This document shows positions 1-7,004 of a DNA stretch of 11,458 nt, piece by piece. Under the pieces are notes generated by a model that made no database searches, was not told where the DNA came from, and worked only from the letters and a program-made list of their open reading frames with translations. The DNA is from Aquimarina sp. (lineage in GTDB: Bacteria; Bacteroidota; Bacteroidia; Flavobacteriales; Flavobacteriaceae). The DNA is taken from NCBI GenBank assembly GCA_011524575.1, contig WTKB01000061.1, positions 1 to 11,458 on the forward strand, written 5' to 3'. The position numbers were made by a program, and so were the translations under genes. Position 1 is the first letter of the stretch; every line of letters starts with the position of its first letter.

Positions 1-2
1 AT

Positions 3-182
3 ACACATAGAATTTTATTTGAAAAAAACGAGTATCTCACAGTATATAATGTAACTAAAAAAACATATAACAATCTTAATGTCGGAGATATAATTGATAT
101 AGAAATCAGCAAATTTGATAACTGGATTTTAAAAATAGAATGGAATTCCATAGATATTGAGAATAAAAGTTATCTCAAATAA
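3..182 (+). CDS. C-terminal 59 residues of an unknown protein (5' end outside window)
   Basis: A reading frame open from the left edge ends at TAA 180-182. It encodes 59 residues rich in Asn, Ile, Lys and Asp, including KTYNNLNVGDIIDIEISKF and a final DNWILKIEW-type stretch. The pattern of short alternating hydrophobic segments suggests a beta-rich C-terminal domain, but I do not recognise the family and no catalytic motif is visible. It is the only frame here without stops, and the residue composition is normal for a flavobacterial protein. An inverted-repeat element begins within 10 bases after the stop. Function unknown. Confidence 0.55.
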   Translation, partial: THRILFEKNEYLTVYNVTKKTYNNLNVGDIIDIEISKFDNWILKIEWNSIDIENKSYLK

Positions 183-191
183 AACTATTTA

Positions 192-345
192 GAGCTTGTT
201 TAAACTAGATACAAACTGTAATTCAGAAGTTTAAGGTTTTAGTTTACTTTTAAATGATGCACATATCGAGATATGTAAATCTTTTTAAAATGATCCAAGT
301 TCTTAAAACGTTGAATTACAATAAGTAGTGAATTTAAACAAGCTC
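192..345. repeat. MITE-like inverted-repeat element, long form (copy 1)
   Basis: This 154-bp non-coding element starts GAGCTTGTTTAAAC and ends TTTAAACAAGCTC. It is flanked on both sides by TTA (189-191 and 346-348), a 3-bp target duplication. A second inverted pair lies further in (TGTAATTC near 218-225, GAATTACA near 313-320). The centre holds a small hairpin ACATATC-GA-GATATGT. By eye it is roughly 85% identical over its length to the copy at 7867-8021. No ORF of note lies inside it. Confidence 0.85.
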
Positions 346-356
346 TTAGAAGTAGT

Positions 357-842
357 TTACTCATCCTCACTAAAAAACAACTTATCAAAATACTGATAAA
401 GTTCTCCTTTAGTAACATTACCTCCTTGTTCTATAATTTTAAACGCATCTTCATGGCGGTTTTTTTGATAATCTTTATCCGAAGTAAAAACCTCAACATC
501 GTCATCCAACAAATGCTCCCTAAGCCACTGATAACCCTCTTTGGTTGTTAAATCAACATCAGGTTTATTAGTTACCCTTATGGCAATTAATTTCATTTTT
601 TCAGCTCCAAATTCAAACATAAAAATTTGACTCGCAGAAAAATGTTCTAAATACTTTACCTCTTTAAGTACATTTGCCCAAACAATATCACTAAATTGAT
701 CCAAGTGATGATCTGCCTTTTGTGCATCAGTTGCTTTAATTTTTGTCCAAAGATCAGCATCAACACCTTGCGCAGCAAGGTAGTTAATAAACTCTGGATG
801 TAATTCTTCAAATTGTTCTTTAGTAAGACGTGTGTATTTCAT
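357..842 (-). CDS. DUF6495-like conserved protein
   Basis: This 161-residue, acidic, soluble protein has no signal peptide or membrane segment. It begins MKYTRLTKEQFEELHPEF and contains YLEHFSASQIFMFEF and DLTTKEGYQWL, which I recall from the small Flavobacteriia-restricted family DUF6495. The function of that family is not known. The ATG at 842 is the natural start; nothing upstream in frame looks coding. It is the last gene of a minus-strand group behind the KdsC-like phosphatase (44-nt gap), so co-transcription is likely, but the neighbour does not by itself define its role. The family name rests on memory of the sequence pattern; the coding call is firm. Confidence 0.8.
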   Translation of the reverse strand: MKYTRLTKEQFEELHPEFINYLAAQGVDADLWTKIKATDAQKADHHLDQFSDIVWANVLKEVKYLEHFSASQIFMFEFGAEKMKLIAIRVTNKPDVDLTTKEGYQWLREHLLDDDVEVFTSDKDYQKNRHEDAFKIIEQGGNVTKGELYQYFDKLFFSEDE

Positions 843-886
843 TTTTTATATTATGTAATTAAAGCTTCATACTCTTAAATAGAAAT

Positions 887-1408
887 TTATACCAATTCTT
901 CTAATCGGGGCCAATCACCACGTACCCGCATCACTTGCTCAATAATATCTCTAACGCAAGTTTCCCCGCCTTTTTTATCAGAAATATAATTACTTACTTG
1001 TAATACTTCTCTTACAGCATCTTGTGGAGCACAAGACATACCTACTTTTTTAAGTACGGGAACATCTGCAAGATCATCACCCATGTAGGCGATTTCTTCT
1101 AGTGAGACCTTATGTTTTTTTATAAAATCTTCGAGATAAGGCACTTTTTGTTGTACTCCAAAATATACTTCTGTGAGTCCAAAATCAATAAAGCGTTGTT
1201 CTATAGCTTTATTAGTCCCTTTGGATATAATGCCTACTTTATAGCCCTTTGAAAGTGCCAATTTAATAGCAAAACCATCTTTTACATTTACACTTCTTAG
1301 TAGTTCTCCATTAGGATCTACAAGCATTTGACTATTAGTAAGTACACCATCCACATCAAAAATAAAAGTGGTGATTTTAGGTAAATATACTTTATGACTT
1401 TTTTCCAT
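887..1408 (-). CDS. HAD-superfamily IIIA phosphatase, KdsC-like (3-deoxy-D-manno-octulosonate 8-phosphate phosphatase type)
   Basis: At 173 residues this is a cap-less HAD phosphatase of the usual KdsC length. Motif I is FIFDVDGVLTNS (nucleophile Asp18, acid/base Asp20), motif II is at Ser62 in GIISKGTNK, and motif III is YMGDDLADVPVL (Asp111/Asp112). The C-terminal KGGETCVRDIIEQV matches the GG-x-x-x-VRE tail that reaches into the neighbouring active site in KdsC tetramers. The expected reaction is removal of phosphate from KDO-8-phosphate for lipopolysaccharide core synthesis, though related proteins hydrolyse other sugar phosphates. Motif II reads ISKG where KdsC usually has ISGR, so substrate assignment is less certain than fold. 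Its ATG follows directly on the TAA of the DUF2520 gene (TAAATG), implying translational coupling. Confidence 0.88.
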   Translation of the reverse strand: MEKSHKVYLPKITTFIFDVDGVLTNSQMLVDPNGELLRSVNVKDGFAIKLALSKGYKVGIISKGTNKAIEQRFIDFGLTEVYFGVQQKVPYLEDFIKKHKVSLEEIAYMGDDLADVPVLKKVGMSCAPQDAVREVLQVSNYISDKKGGETCVRDIIEQVMRVRGDWPRLEELV

Positions 1409-2176
1409 TTATTCTTTATTATAATAACTTTCTATGGCTCTAGAAAGGTTTCGGTAAATCTCTTTTTGCAACGGATCTTGCAAGGTATTAAGGTGTCTTT
1501 TTTGAGTTGGTAGATCCTTACGAACTGCAGGGCCTGTTTGGTTATTTTGTGTATTTTGAGTTAAAATATTTTCAATAGTTTTTTGAATAAGAGGTTGTAA
1601 CAAATCAATATCAACTTTGAAAGTGTCACAAATATCAAAAACTTGTGTAAAGATAAAGTTACTAAAGTTATTGGCAAAAACCGCAGCTACATGTAACGCA
1701 TTCCTCTGCAAAGAATCCATTACAAAAACAGTTTTTGAAAACTGTTTTGAAAACCCTAAAAGCTCTATTTGCAATTCCTCATTAGAAGCCTCTATAGCTA
1801 AAGGAACTATTGAAAAATCAATGGCTACATCCTTTTGAAAACTCTGTAACGGATAAAAAACACCATAACTATTAAAAGTTCTAAACACAGACATAGGCGT
1901 GCTTCCTGAACAGTGTAATACCGTACCTATATTCAGTTTTAAAAAAAGCAAAGAATTTTTAACCACTTGATTTAAAGCGGAATCTGAAAACGCCACTATA
2001 TAATAATCTGCTATTGCAATTTCTTGAATATTGGCAGTAACTTTTACATTACTGTTACAAATAGAAACGCCTTTTCGATTATAATTTTGTAAAAGATTGA
2101 CAGCATTAGATTTTTCAAAAAGCTGGCACAAATGGGTAGCTAAATTTCCCGAACCTAATACTACTATTTTAATCAT
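1409..2176 (-). CDS. Rossmann-fold DUF2520-domain protein (F420/NADP oxidoreductase-like)
   Basis: The N-terminus MIKIVVLGSGNLATHL is a Rossmann dinucleotide-binding loop (GSGNLA, residues about 8-13). The middle VLHCSGSTPMSVF and the helical C-terminal segment ALHVAAVFANNFSNFIF are typical of DUF2520 proteins, which resemble pyrroline-5-carboxylate reductase or ketopantoate reductase in layout. Substrate and reaction are unknown. I place the start at ATG 2176 (255 residues), because upstream codons reach only a GTG at 2194 and the Rossmann strand should begin at the N-terminus. The stop abuts the next gene's ATG. DUF2520 beside a KdsC-like phosphatase is a recurring flavobacterial arrangement. 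Confidence 0.88.
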   Translation of the reverse strand: MIKIVVLGSGNLATHLCQLFEKSNAVNLLQNYNRKGVSICNSNVKVTANIQEIAIADYYIVAFSDSALNQVVKNSLLFLKLNIGTVLHCSGSTPMSVFRTFNSYGVFYPLQSFQKDVAIDFSIVPLAIEASNEELQIELLGFSKQFSKTVFVMDSLQRNALHVAAVFANNFSNFIFTQVFDICDTFKVDIDLLQPLIQKTIENILTQNTQNNQTGPAVRKDLPTQKRHLNTLQDPLQKEIYRNLSRAIESYYNKE

Positions 2177-2201
2177 AAATGTATTTCTAATCACCTAATT
2201 A

Positions 2202-2232
2202 TAGAGTTATAAAGGTATTTAAACAAGCTCTA
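2202..2232. repeat. Short degenerate copy or solo end of the inverted-repeat element
   Basis: TATTTAAACAAGCTCTA at the right of this stretch matches the right terminus of the intergenic element. The left side reads TAGAGTTAT, a weak mirror of CTCTA. No matching TNA duplication is visible, so this is probably a remnant. It fills most of the 68-bp gap between the end of uvrA and the start of the DUF2520 gene. Confidence 0.55.
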
Positions 2233-2244
2233 AAACAAACAACT

Positions 2245-5046
2245 TTAACTGAGGTACTCTTTAAGATATTTTCCTGTAAAAGACTTTGGGTTTTTACTAA
2301 GAGCTTCCGGAGTACCTTCTGCTACCAGCTGCCCTCCTTTCTCACCTCCTTCTGGCCCTAAATCTAGGATATAATCCACACACTTTACTAATTCTAAATT
2401 GTGTTCTATAACCACTACACTATGCCCTTTTGCTATTAAAGCTTGAAAAGCACCTAATAATTTTTGAATATCATGAAAATGCAATCCTGTTGTGGGTTCA
2501 TCAAAAATAAACAAGGTCTTGGTGCGTTCTGCTCCTTTAAGTAAAAAAGAAGAAAGCTTTAAACGCTGTGCTTCTCCTCCAGAAAAAGTAGAACAACGTT
2601 GTCCTAATTTCACATAACCCAAACCGACATCTTGTAAAGGTTGTAATTTTGCAGCGATACGAGAACAGTTGTTGGTATTGAAAAAAAGTATTGCTTGATC
2701 TACCGTAAGTTCTAAAACATCATAAATAGAGTGATCTGCAAACTTCACCTCCAATATATGGTCTTTAAAGCGTTTGCCGCCACAATGCTCACAAGTAAGG
2801 TGTACATCTGGCATAAATTGCATTTCTATAGTTACTTGTCCATCACCTTTGCAGTGATCACAGCGTCCTCCATCAGTATTAAACGAAAAATGACCTGGCT
2901 TTAACTTTCGAAGTTGAGCTAGATTTTGCCTTGAAAATAGCATACGTATATCATCAAATGCTTTTATATAAGTAACTGAATTTGACCTAGAAGAACGCCC
3001 TATAGGGTGTTGATCGATATATTCAATATGTTGAATACACTCAAAATCTCCTTCCAAACGCGTATAAGGCAGTGGTTTTTGCCCTGGAATTCCTAACTTT
3101 TTCTTTACCGCAGGATACAATACCTTTTGCACTAAAGTACTTTTACCACTTCCTGAAACACCTGTAATTGCCACAAGTTGTTGAAGTGGCAAACACACAT
3201 CTACATTTTTTAAATTATGTGCCCTTACTCCCAATAATCGAAGTGAAAACGGAGCGATTGGTCGCCTTTTTGGAATAGGAATTTTTAAACGCCCACTTAA
3301 ATATTTTGCAGTTAACGAGTCTTGTTTAACGAGTTGTTTGTAATTCCCTTGAGCAACTAGTTGCCCTCCTAAATACCCTGCTTCTGGACCAATATCTATA
3401 ATATGATCCGCAACTTTCATAAGTTGGTCGTCATGCTCTACAACAATAACTGTATTTCCTAAATCTCGAAGTCTTTGTAAAATTTTAATAAGTTTTTGAT
3501 TATCTCTGGCATGTAATCCAATACTTGGCTCATCTAAAATATACATAGAACCCACTAAATTACTAGCAAGCGAAGTAGCTAAATTAATACGTTGGGATTC
3601 TCCTCCTGATAATGTATTTGACTTCCTATTGAGGGTCAAATAACTAAGACCTACCTCTTTTAAGAAATCTAATCGATTGTGAATTTCTAAAAGAATACGC
3701 TTAGAAATTTCTTGTTCCTGAGTAGTTAGCTCCATATTTTTGAAAAAAGAAATCAGCTCTGAAATAGGAACATCGACCAAATCAGGCAAACTTTTTCCAT
3801 TTATTTTAACATAAGTAGCTTCTTTTCTAAGACGTTTTCCTTTACAAGTGGTACAAGTGGTTCGCCCTCGGTATTTAGAGAGTAATACTCTATTTGATAT
3901 CTTGTAAGCCTTCTTTTCTATGTGTTTAAAAAAGTCATGAAGACCTGTAAAAAACCCATTGCCTTTCCATAAAAGTTCTTGTTGTTTTTCTGTAAGTTCA
4001 AAGTAAGGCTTGTGTATGGGGAAATCGAACTTATAAGCATTATTTATAAGTTTTTCTTTATAGGATAACATCGCACCCGTACTCCAAACAGAAATAGCAT
4101 CTTCATAAACACTTTTAGAAGTATCTGGAATCACTAAACTTGCATCAATATCCAATTTTTCTCCAAAACCCTCACAATCTGGACAAGCTCCGTAAGGATT
4201 ATTAAAACTAAAAAGATGTAAGCTAGGTTCTAAAAACACTTTACCATTACGTTCAAAAGTATTGGTGAATGCGTGTTGCGTTTTTAAATTTAAATCCTTA
4301 ATAATACACTTGCCATGCCCCTCATAGAAAGCCTCTTGTATAGCTACTGCTAAACGATTGTAGAAATCTGTATCCGATTTCACCAGTATTCTATCAATTA
4401 CTAAAAAAGAATCTTTAAAATACGGAATTTTAGCATCTGCTTGTAAGCGTATAACCTTCCCTTTTTGCTCAATACGTGCATAGCCTTGTTTGATAAGTAC
4501 TTTTACTTTGGTATCCCAGTCTTTTTTAGAAACATTAAGTATTGGTGCTAGTAATAGTAATTTACTGCGTTCTTCAAAAGTTTTGATGTAATCAATAACA
4601 TCAGAAACGGTATCCTTTTTAACTTCTTCATTGGTATCTGGAGTAAAAGTTCTCCCGATACGTGCATAGAGCAGTTTTAAATAATCATAAATTTCGGTAG
4701 TTGTTCCTACTGTCGATCTAGGGTTAGAAGAGATCACCTTTTGCTCTATGGCAATAGCAGGTGCAATTCCTTTAATAGATTCCACCTCTGGTTTTTGATA
4801 TCGCCCTAAAAACTGCCTAGCATACGAAGACAAACTCTCTACATAACGACGTTGCCCTTCTGCATAAAGAGTATCAAAAGCTAAGGTTGATTTACCTGAT
4901 CCTGACACCCCTGTAATCACTACTAATTGATTCCTAGGAATTTTAACGTCTATATCCTTAAGGTTATGGAGTTTTGCTCCTTTAATTGTAATGCAATCAA
5001 GTGAAGCATCCAAATTTTGTTTATTTTTTGTTAGTATATGAGTCAT
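2245..5046 (-). CDS. uvrA: Excinuclease ABC subunit A (UvrA), nucleotide-excision repair
   Basis: This 933-residue protein is full length for UvrA and carries two ABC ATPase modules. Module 1 has Walker A GVSGSGKST (46-54), signature LSGGESQR (479-486) and Walker B LDEPS (about 504-508). Module 2 has Walker A at about 629-637, signature FSGGEAQR (821-828) and FDEPTTG (about 848). YAEGQRRYVESLSSYARQF and NPRSTVGT are diagnostic. The C-terminal zinc finger is intact (Cys729, 732, 752, 755). The N-terminal zinc module keeps only Cys288/Cys291; the partner pair is absent, as I recall for other Bacteroidota. A CTTCKGKRL pair sits at 398-401. UvrA finds bulky DNA lesions and loads UvrB. I chose ATG 5046; the longer frame would start at a TTG at 5079. 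Confidence 0.97.
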   Translation of the reverse strand: MTHILTKNKQNLDASLDCITIKGAKLHNLKDIDVKIPRNQLVVITGVSGSGKSTLAFDTLYAEGQRRYVESLSSYARQFLGRYQKPEVESIKGIAPAIAIEQKVISSNPRSTVGTTTEIYDYLKLLYARIGRTFTPDTNEEVKKDTVSDVIDYIKTFEERSKLLLLAPILNVSKKDWDTKVKVLIKQGYARIEQKGKVIRLQADAKIPYFKDSFLVIDRILVKSDTDFYNRLAVAIQEAFYEGHGKCIIKDLNLKTQHAFTNTFERNGKVFLEPSLHLFSFNNPYGACPDCEGFGEKLDIDASLVIPDTSKSVYEDAISVWSTGAMLSYKEKLINNAYKFDFPIHKPYFELTEKQQELLWKGNGFFTGLHDFFKHIEKKAYKISNRVLLSKYRGRTTCTTCKGKRLRKEATYVKINGKSLPDLVDVPISELISFFKNMELTTQEQEISKRILLEIHNRLDFLKEVGLSYLTLNRKSNTLSGGESQRINLATSLASNLVGSMYILDEPSIGLHARDNQKLIKILQRLRDLGNTVIVVEHDDQLMKVADHIIDIGPEAGYLGGQLVAQGNYKQLVKQDSLTAKYLSGRLKIPIPKRRPIAPFSLRLLGVRAHNLKNVDVCLPLQQLVAITGVSGSGKSTLVQKVLYPAVKKKLGIPGQKPLPYTRLEGDFECIQHIEYIDQHPIGRSSRSNSVTYIKAFDDIRMLFSRQNLAQLRKLKPGHFSFNTDGGRCDHCKGDGQVTIEMQFMPDVHLTCEHCGGKRFKDHILEVKFADHSIYDVLELTVDQAILFFNTNNCSRIAAKLQPLQDVGLGYVKLGQRCSTFSGGEAQRLKLSSFLLKGAERTKTLFIFDEPTTGLHFHDIQKLLGAFQALIAKGHSVVVIEHNLELVKCVDYILDLGPEGGEKGGQLVAEGTPEALSKNPKSFTGKYLKEYLS

Positions 5047-5054
5047 TGGTGTTA

Positions 5055-5062
5055 CAAATATA
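5055..5062 (-). promoter_or_regulatory. Possible Bacteroidota -7 element for uvrA
   Basis: Read on the minus strand this is TATATTTG, an exact fit to TAnnTTTG. No TTG lies at the usual 17-23 bp upstream. The element ends only 8 nt before the chosen uvrA ATG, so use of this promoter would give a nearly leaderless message. The site is suggestive only. Confidence 0.3.
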
Positions 5063-5111
5063 ATCAAAGTAATCCTCAATAAGACTCCATAACAATAATT
5101 GATCTCAGCTT

Positions 5112-5693
5112 ATGAACTATATAAACGCCACTGATTCTGAATTAATTTATGCCTATTTATCAAATAATGAAATTGCATTAAATGCTCTTATAAAAAGATA
5201 CAAAAAACATGTATTTCGTTTTATTTACTCTAAAGTTAAAGATAAAGAAGTTACAGAAGATCTTTTTCAAGATACCTTTATAAAAATCATTAACACCTTA
5301 AAAAAAGGAAATTACAATGAAAAAGGAAAATTTAAACCTTGGATAATGCGTATTGCTCATAATTTAGTTATAGATTATTTCAGAAAACATAACAAAATGC
5401 CTATTTACGAAAACACCAACGAAACTTATAATATTTTCAATTTTATTGTTGATGAAGATTTAGACATTGAAAAGCAATTTTTTAATGAAGAACTAAAAAC
5501 AAACTTAAAAATAATAATAAATCAATTACCAGAAAATCAAAAAGAAGTATTAGAACTACGTATCTATAAAGATTTAAGCTTTAAAGAAATAGCTGCCATT
5601 ACTGGCGTTAATATTAACACAACATTAGGGAGAATGCGTTATGCAATGGCAAATCTAAAAAAATCGGTAAAAAACAATGAATACTTTTGCTAG
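5112..5693 (+). CDS. RNA polymerase sigma-70 family factor, ECF type
   Basis: This 193-residue protein has the two-domain ECF layout. Sigma-2 lies at about 20-92, with EDLFQDTFIKII (region 2.2) and KFKPWIMRIAHNLVIDYFRK (regions 2.3-2.4, -10 recognition and melting). Sigma-4 lies at about 135-185, with LPENQKEVLELRIYKDLSF and the helix-turn-helix FKEIAAITGVNINTTLGRMR (-35 recognition). There is no sigma-1 or sigma-3 and no membrane segment. The start is ATG 5112, 65 bp from the divergent uvrA ATG. No intact anti-sigma gene follows, only a short out-of-phase remnant. Target promoters cannot be inferred. Confidence 0.92.
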   Translation: MNYINATDSELIYAYLSNNEIALNALIKRYKKHVFRFIYSKVKDKEVTEDLFQDTFIKIINTLKKGNYNEKGKFKPWIMRIAHNLVIDYFRKHNKMPIYENTNETYNIFNFIVDEDLDIEKQFFNEELKTNLKIIINQLPENQKEVLELRIYKDLSFKEIAAITGVNINTTLGRMRYAMANLKKSVKNNEYFC

Positions 5694-5707
5694 GGCTTAT
5701 AATGTAA
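5678..5707 (+). pseudogene. Possible remnant of a small gene after the sigma factor
   Basis: In a frame different from the sigma factor, and overlapping its end, the DNA reads MNTFARAYNV before running into an inverted-repeat terminus (TAA then GAACTTGTTTA at 5705-5718). FARAYNV resembles, from memory, the C-terminal part of the tiny proteins often encoded after flavobacterial ECF sigma factors. If so, the gene lost its 5' part by deletion and its last residues by element insertion. The match is short and could be chance. Confidence 0.25.
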
Positions 5708-5718
5708 GAACTTGTTTA
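5708..5718. repeat. Solo left end of the inverted-repeat element
   Basis: GAACTTGTTTA, preceded by TAA, resembles the GAGCTTGTTTA terminus. No matching right end is found before the next copy begins at 5741, so this is a fragment. Confidence 0.4.
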
Positions 5719-5740
5719 TACATTTTTCAGATCATGTTTA

Positions 5741-5802
5741 GATCTTGTTTAAAGGGAATACAAACTATAATTCAATAGTTTACATGAATTTTAAACAAGC
5801 TA
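5741..5802. repeat. MITE-like inverted-repeat element, short form (copy 2)
   Basis: This 62-bp element begins GATCTTGTTTAAA and ends TTTTAAACAAGCTA, each one substitution away from the family termini. It is bounded by TTA on both sides (5738-5740 and 5803-5805). The inner CAAACTATAATTCA matches the other copies. The centre present in the long form is deleted. Confidence 0.75.
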
Positions 5803-5853
5803 TTAAATGGTATATATAGTACTGATTATTTTTATAAAAATAGACCAAAAAAT

Positions 5854-5890
5854 AAAACGCTCTAAACTTTATAAAGTTTAGAGCGTTTTT
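5854..5890. terminator. Bidirectional Rho-independent terminator
   Basis: Perfect 17-bp arms (AAAACGCTCTAAACTTT and its complement) are separated by a 2-nt loop and flanked by T-runs on both strands. It lies 46 bp downstream of the cold-shock gene stop and also faces transcription coming from the sigma-factor side, so it should end both convergent transcripts. Confidence 0.88.
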
Positions 5891-5935
5891 AATTTTTCTA
5901 ACTACTATATTAGAAAGATGAGGTAAGTGAGGTAA

Positions 5936-6130
5936 TTAGTCTATCACCTTTACACTTACAGCGTTAAGTCCTTTACGTCCTTCTTTAAGATCAAACTCAA
6001 CTTCATCACCCTCACGAATTTCGTCAATTAAACCTGAGATGTGTACAAAATATTCTCTTTCTGTACCTTCTTCAATAATGAAACCAAAACCTTTAGTCTC
6101 GTTGAAGAATTTCACTTTACCTGTGTGCAT
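5936..6130 (-). CDS. Cold-shock domain protein (CspA family)
   Basis: This 64-residue single cold-shock domain contains both nucleic-acid-binding motifs: RNP1 KGFGFI (13-18) and RNP2 YFVHISGL (about 28-35). GKVKFFNETKGFGFI and the C-terminal GRKGLNAVSVKVI are classic. It should bind single-stranded RNA/DNA as an RNA chaperone. I start it at ATG 6130; the longer frame would begin at TTG 6178 and add a hydrophobic stretch foreign to the family. A promoter about 100 nt upstream implies a long leader, as in other csp genes, where the leader often mediates cold regulation. A strong terminator follows. Confidence 0.95.
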   Translation of the reverse strand: MHTGKVKFFNETKGFGFIIEEGTEREYFVHISGLIDEIREGDEVEFDLKEGRKGLNAVSVKVID

Positions 6131-6231
6131 TGTAATAATTTTAATGAATAATATATAATTTAAATACTTGAAAAACAATCAAAATCAATAAAGTGAATTA
6201 TAAATGTTGAAAAATTAAAAGTACTCGTGTA

Positions 6232-6265
6232 CAAAGATACGAAAGTAAAAATAGGTTTTCTACAA
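6232..6265 (-). promoter_or_regulatory. Promoter of the cold-shock gene
   Basis: On the minus strand TATCTTTG (6239-6232) fits the Bacteroidota -7 consensus TAnnTTTG exactly, and TTG (6265-6263) lies 23 bp upstream as a -33 element. Transcription would start near 6225, giving an AU-rich leader of about 95 nt before ATG 6130. Confidence 0.6.
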
Positions 6266-6296
6266 AAAAAAATTAAAAATTAAAAAAAATAAATAC

Positions 6297-7004
6297 CTAC
6301 TCCCATTCGAAATTAAAAATGACACTAAAATGCTTTCTTAGTACTTTTTTAACTTCATTGATTTCTATAGTTGCTCCTAATTCTTTTTGCATAGAAGTCA
6401 CGGACTTACCCGTAATTCCACACGGTACAATTTGATTAAAATAATTCAAATCTGTGTTGACATTTAGTGCAAAACCATGCATGGTTACCCACCTAGATGC
6501 TTTTACGCCCATAGCACAAATTTTACGAGCAAAAGGAGTATTTGGAGCAATCCAAACCCCTGTCTCTCCATCACTCCTACTCGATTCTATTCCAAAATCT
6601 TTCAAAGTCAATATGACTACTTCCTCTAAACAACGTAAATACTTATGAATATCTGTAAAAAAATGATCTAAATCAAAAATAGGATACCCTACTACTTGTC
6701 CTAAGCCATGGAAAGTAATATCTCCTCCTCTATTAATTTTATAAAAATCTATATTTCTTTGTTTTAAAACCTCTTCTGAAATTAACAGATGATTCATCTT
6801 CCCATTTTTCCCAATGGTAAAAACAGCAGGATGTTCTACAAAAAGTAATCGGTTTGTAGTTTTGTAGTTGGTTTGGTTTTTAGAGTTATAAAGCTTTAAA
6901 TCTACGGTTTCTTTTAGTAGTTGTTCTTGATAATCCCAAGTTTCCTTATAATCTTTTACTCCCAAATCCTCAAAAACAACCTTTCTTATAGTTTCATTAT
7001 TCAT
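6297..7004 (-). CDS. lipB: Lipoyl(octanoyl) transferase LipB
   Basis: This 235-residue protein transfers octanoyl from octanoyl-ACP to the lipoyl domains of 2-oxoacid dehydrogenases and GcvH. The substrate-pocket motif RGGDITFHG is at 92-100. The catalytic Lys161 is in FARKICAMGVKASRW, followed by TMHGFALNVN, and the acyl-thioester Cys195 is in IVPCGITGKSVTS. LFVEHPAVFTIGK near the N-terminus is also typical. The usual HGPGQ reads HGLGQ here, a Pro-to-Leu change whose effect is unknown. The ATG lies inside the last codons of the upstream gene (8-nt overlap), so translation is probably coupled. Its stop is 166 bp upstream of the csp ATG on the same strand. Confidence 0.95.
   Translation of the reverse strand: MNNETIRKVVFEDLGVKDYKETWDYQEQLLKETVDLKLYNSKNQTNYKTTNRLLFVEHPAVFTIGKNGKMNHLLISEEVLKQRNIDFYKINRGGDITFHGLGQVVGYPIFDLDHFFTDIHKYLRCLEEVVILTLKDFGIESSRSDGETGVWIAPNTPFARKICAMGVKASRWVTMHGFALNVNTDLNYFNQIVPCGITGKSVTSMQKELGATIEINEVKKVLRKHFSVIFNFEWE

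Noticed and set aside
1617..1838. Plus-strand open frame inside the DUF2520 gene
   Set aside because: It lies opposite conserved DUF2520 sequence and has no recognisable motif or promoter.
5047..5079. N-terminal extension of UvrA from a TTG codon
   Set aside because: It adds 11 hydrophobic residues not seen in the family; the ATG at 5046 gives a normal start.
6131..6178. N-terminal extension of the cold-shock protein from a TTG codon
   Set aside because: It would prefix a hydrophobic segment to a cytosolic RNA-binding domain; it is the AT-rich leader read as protein.
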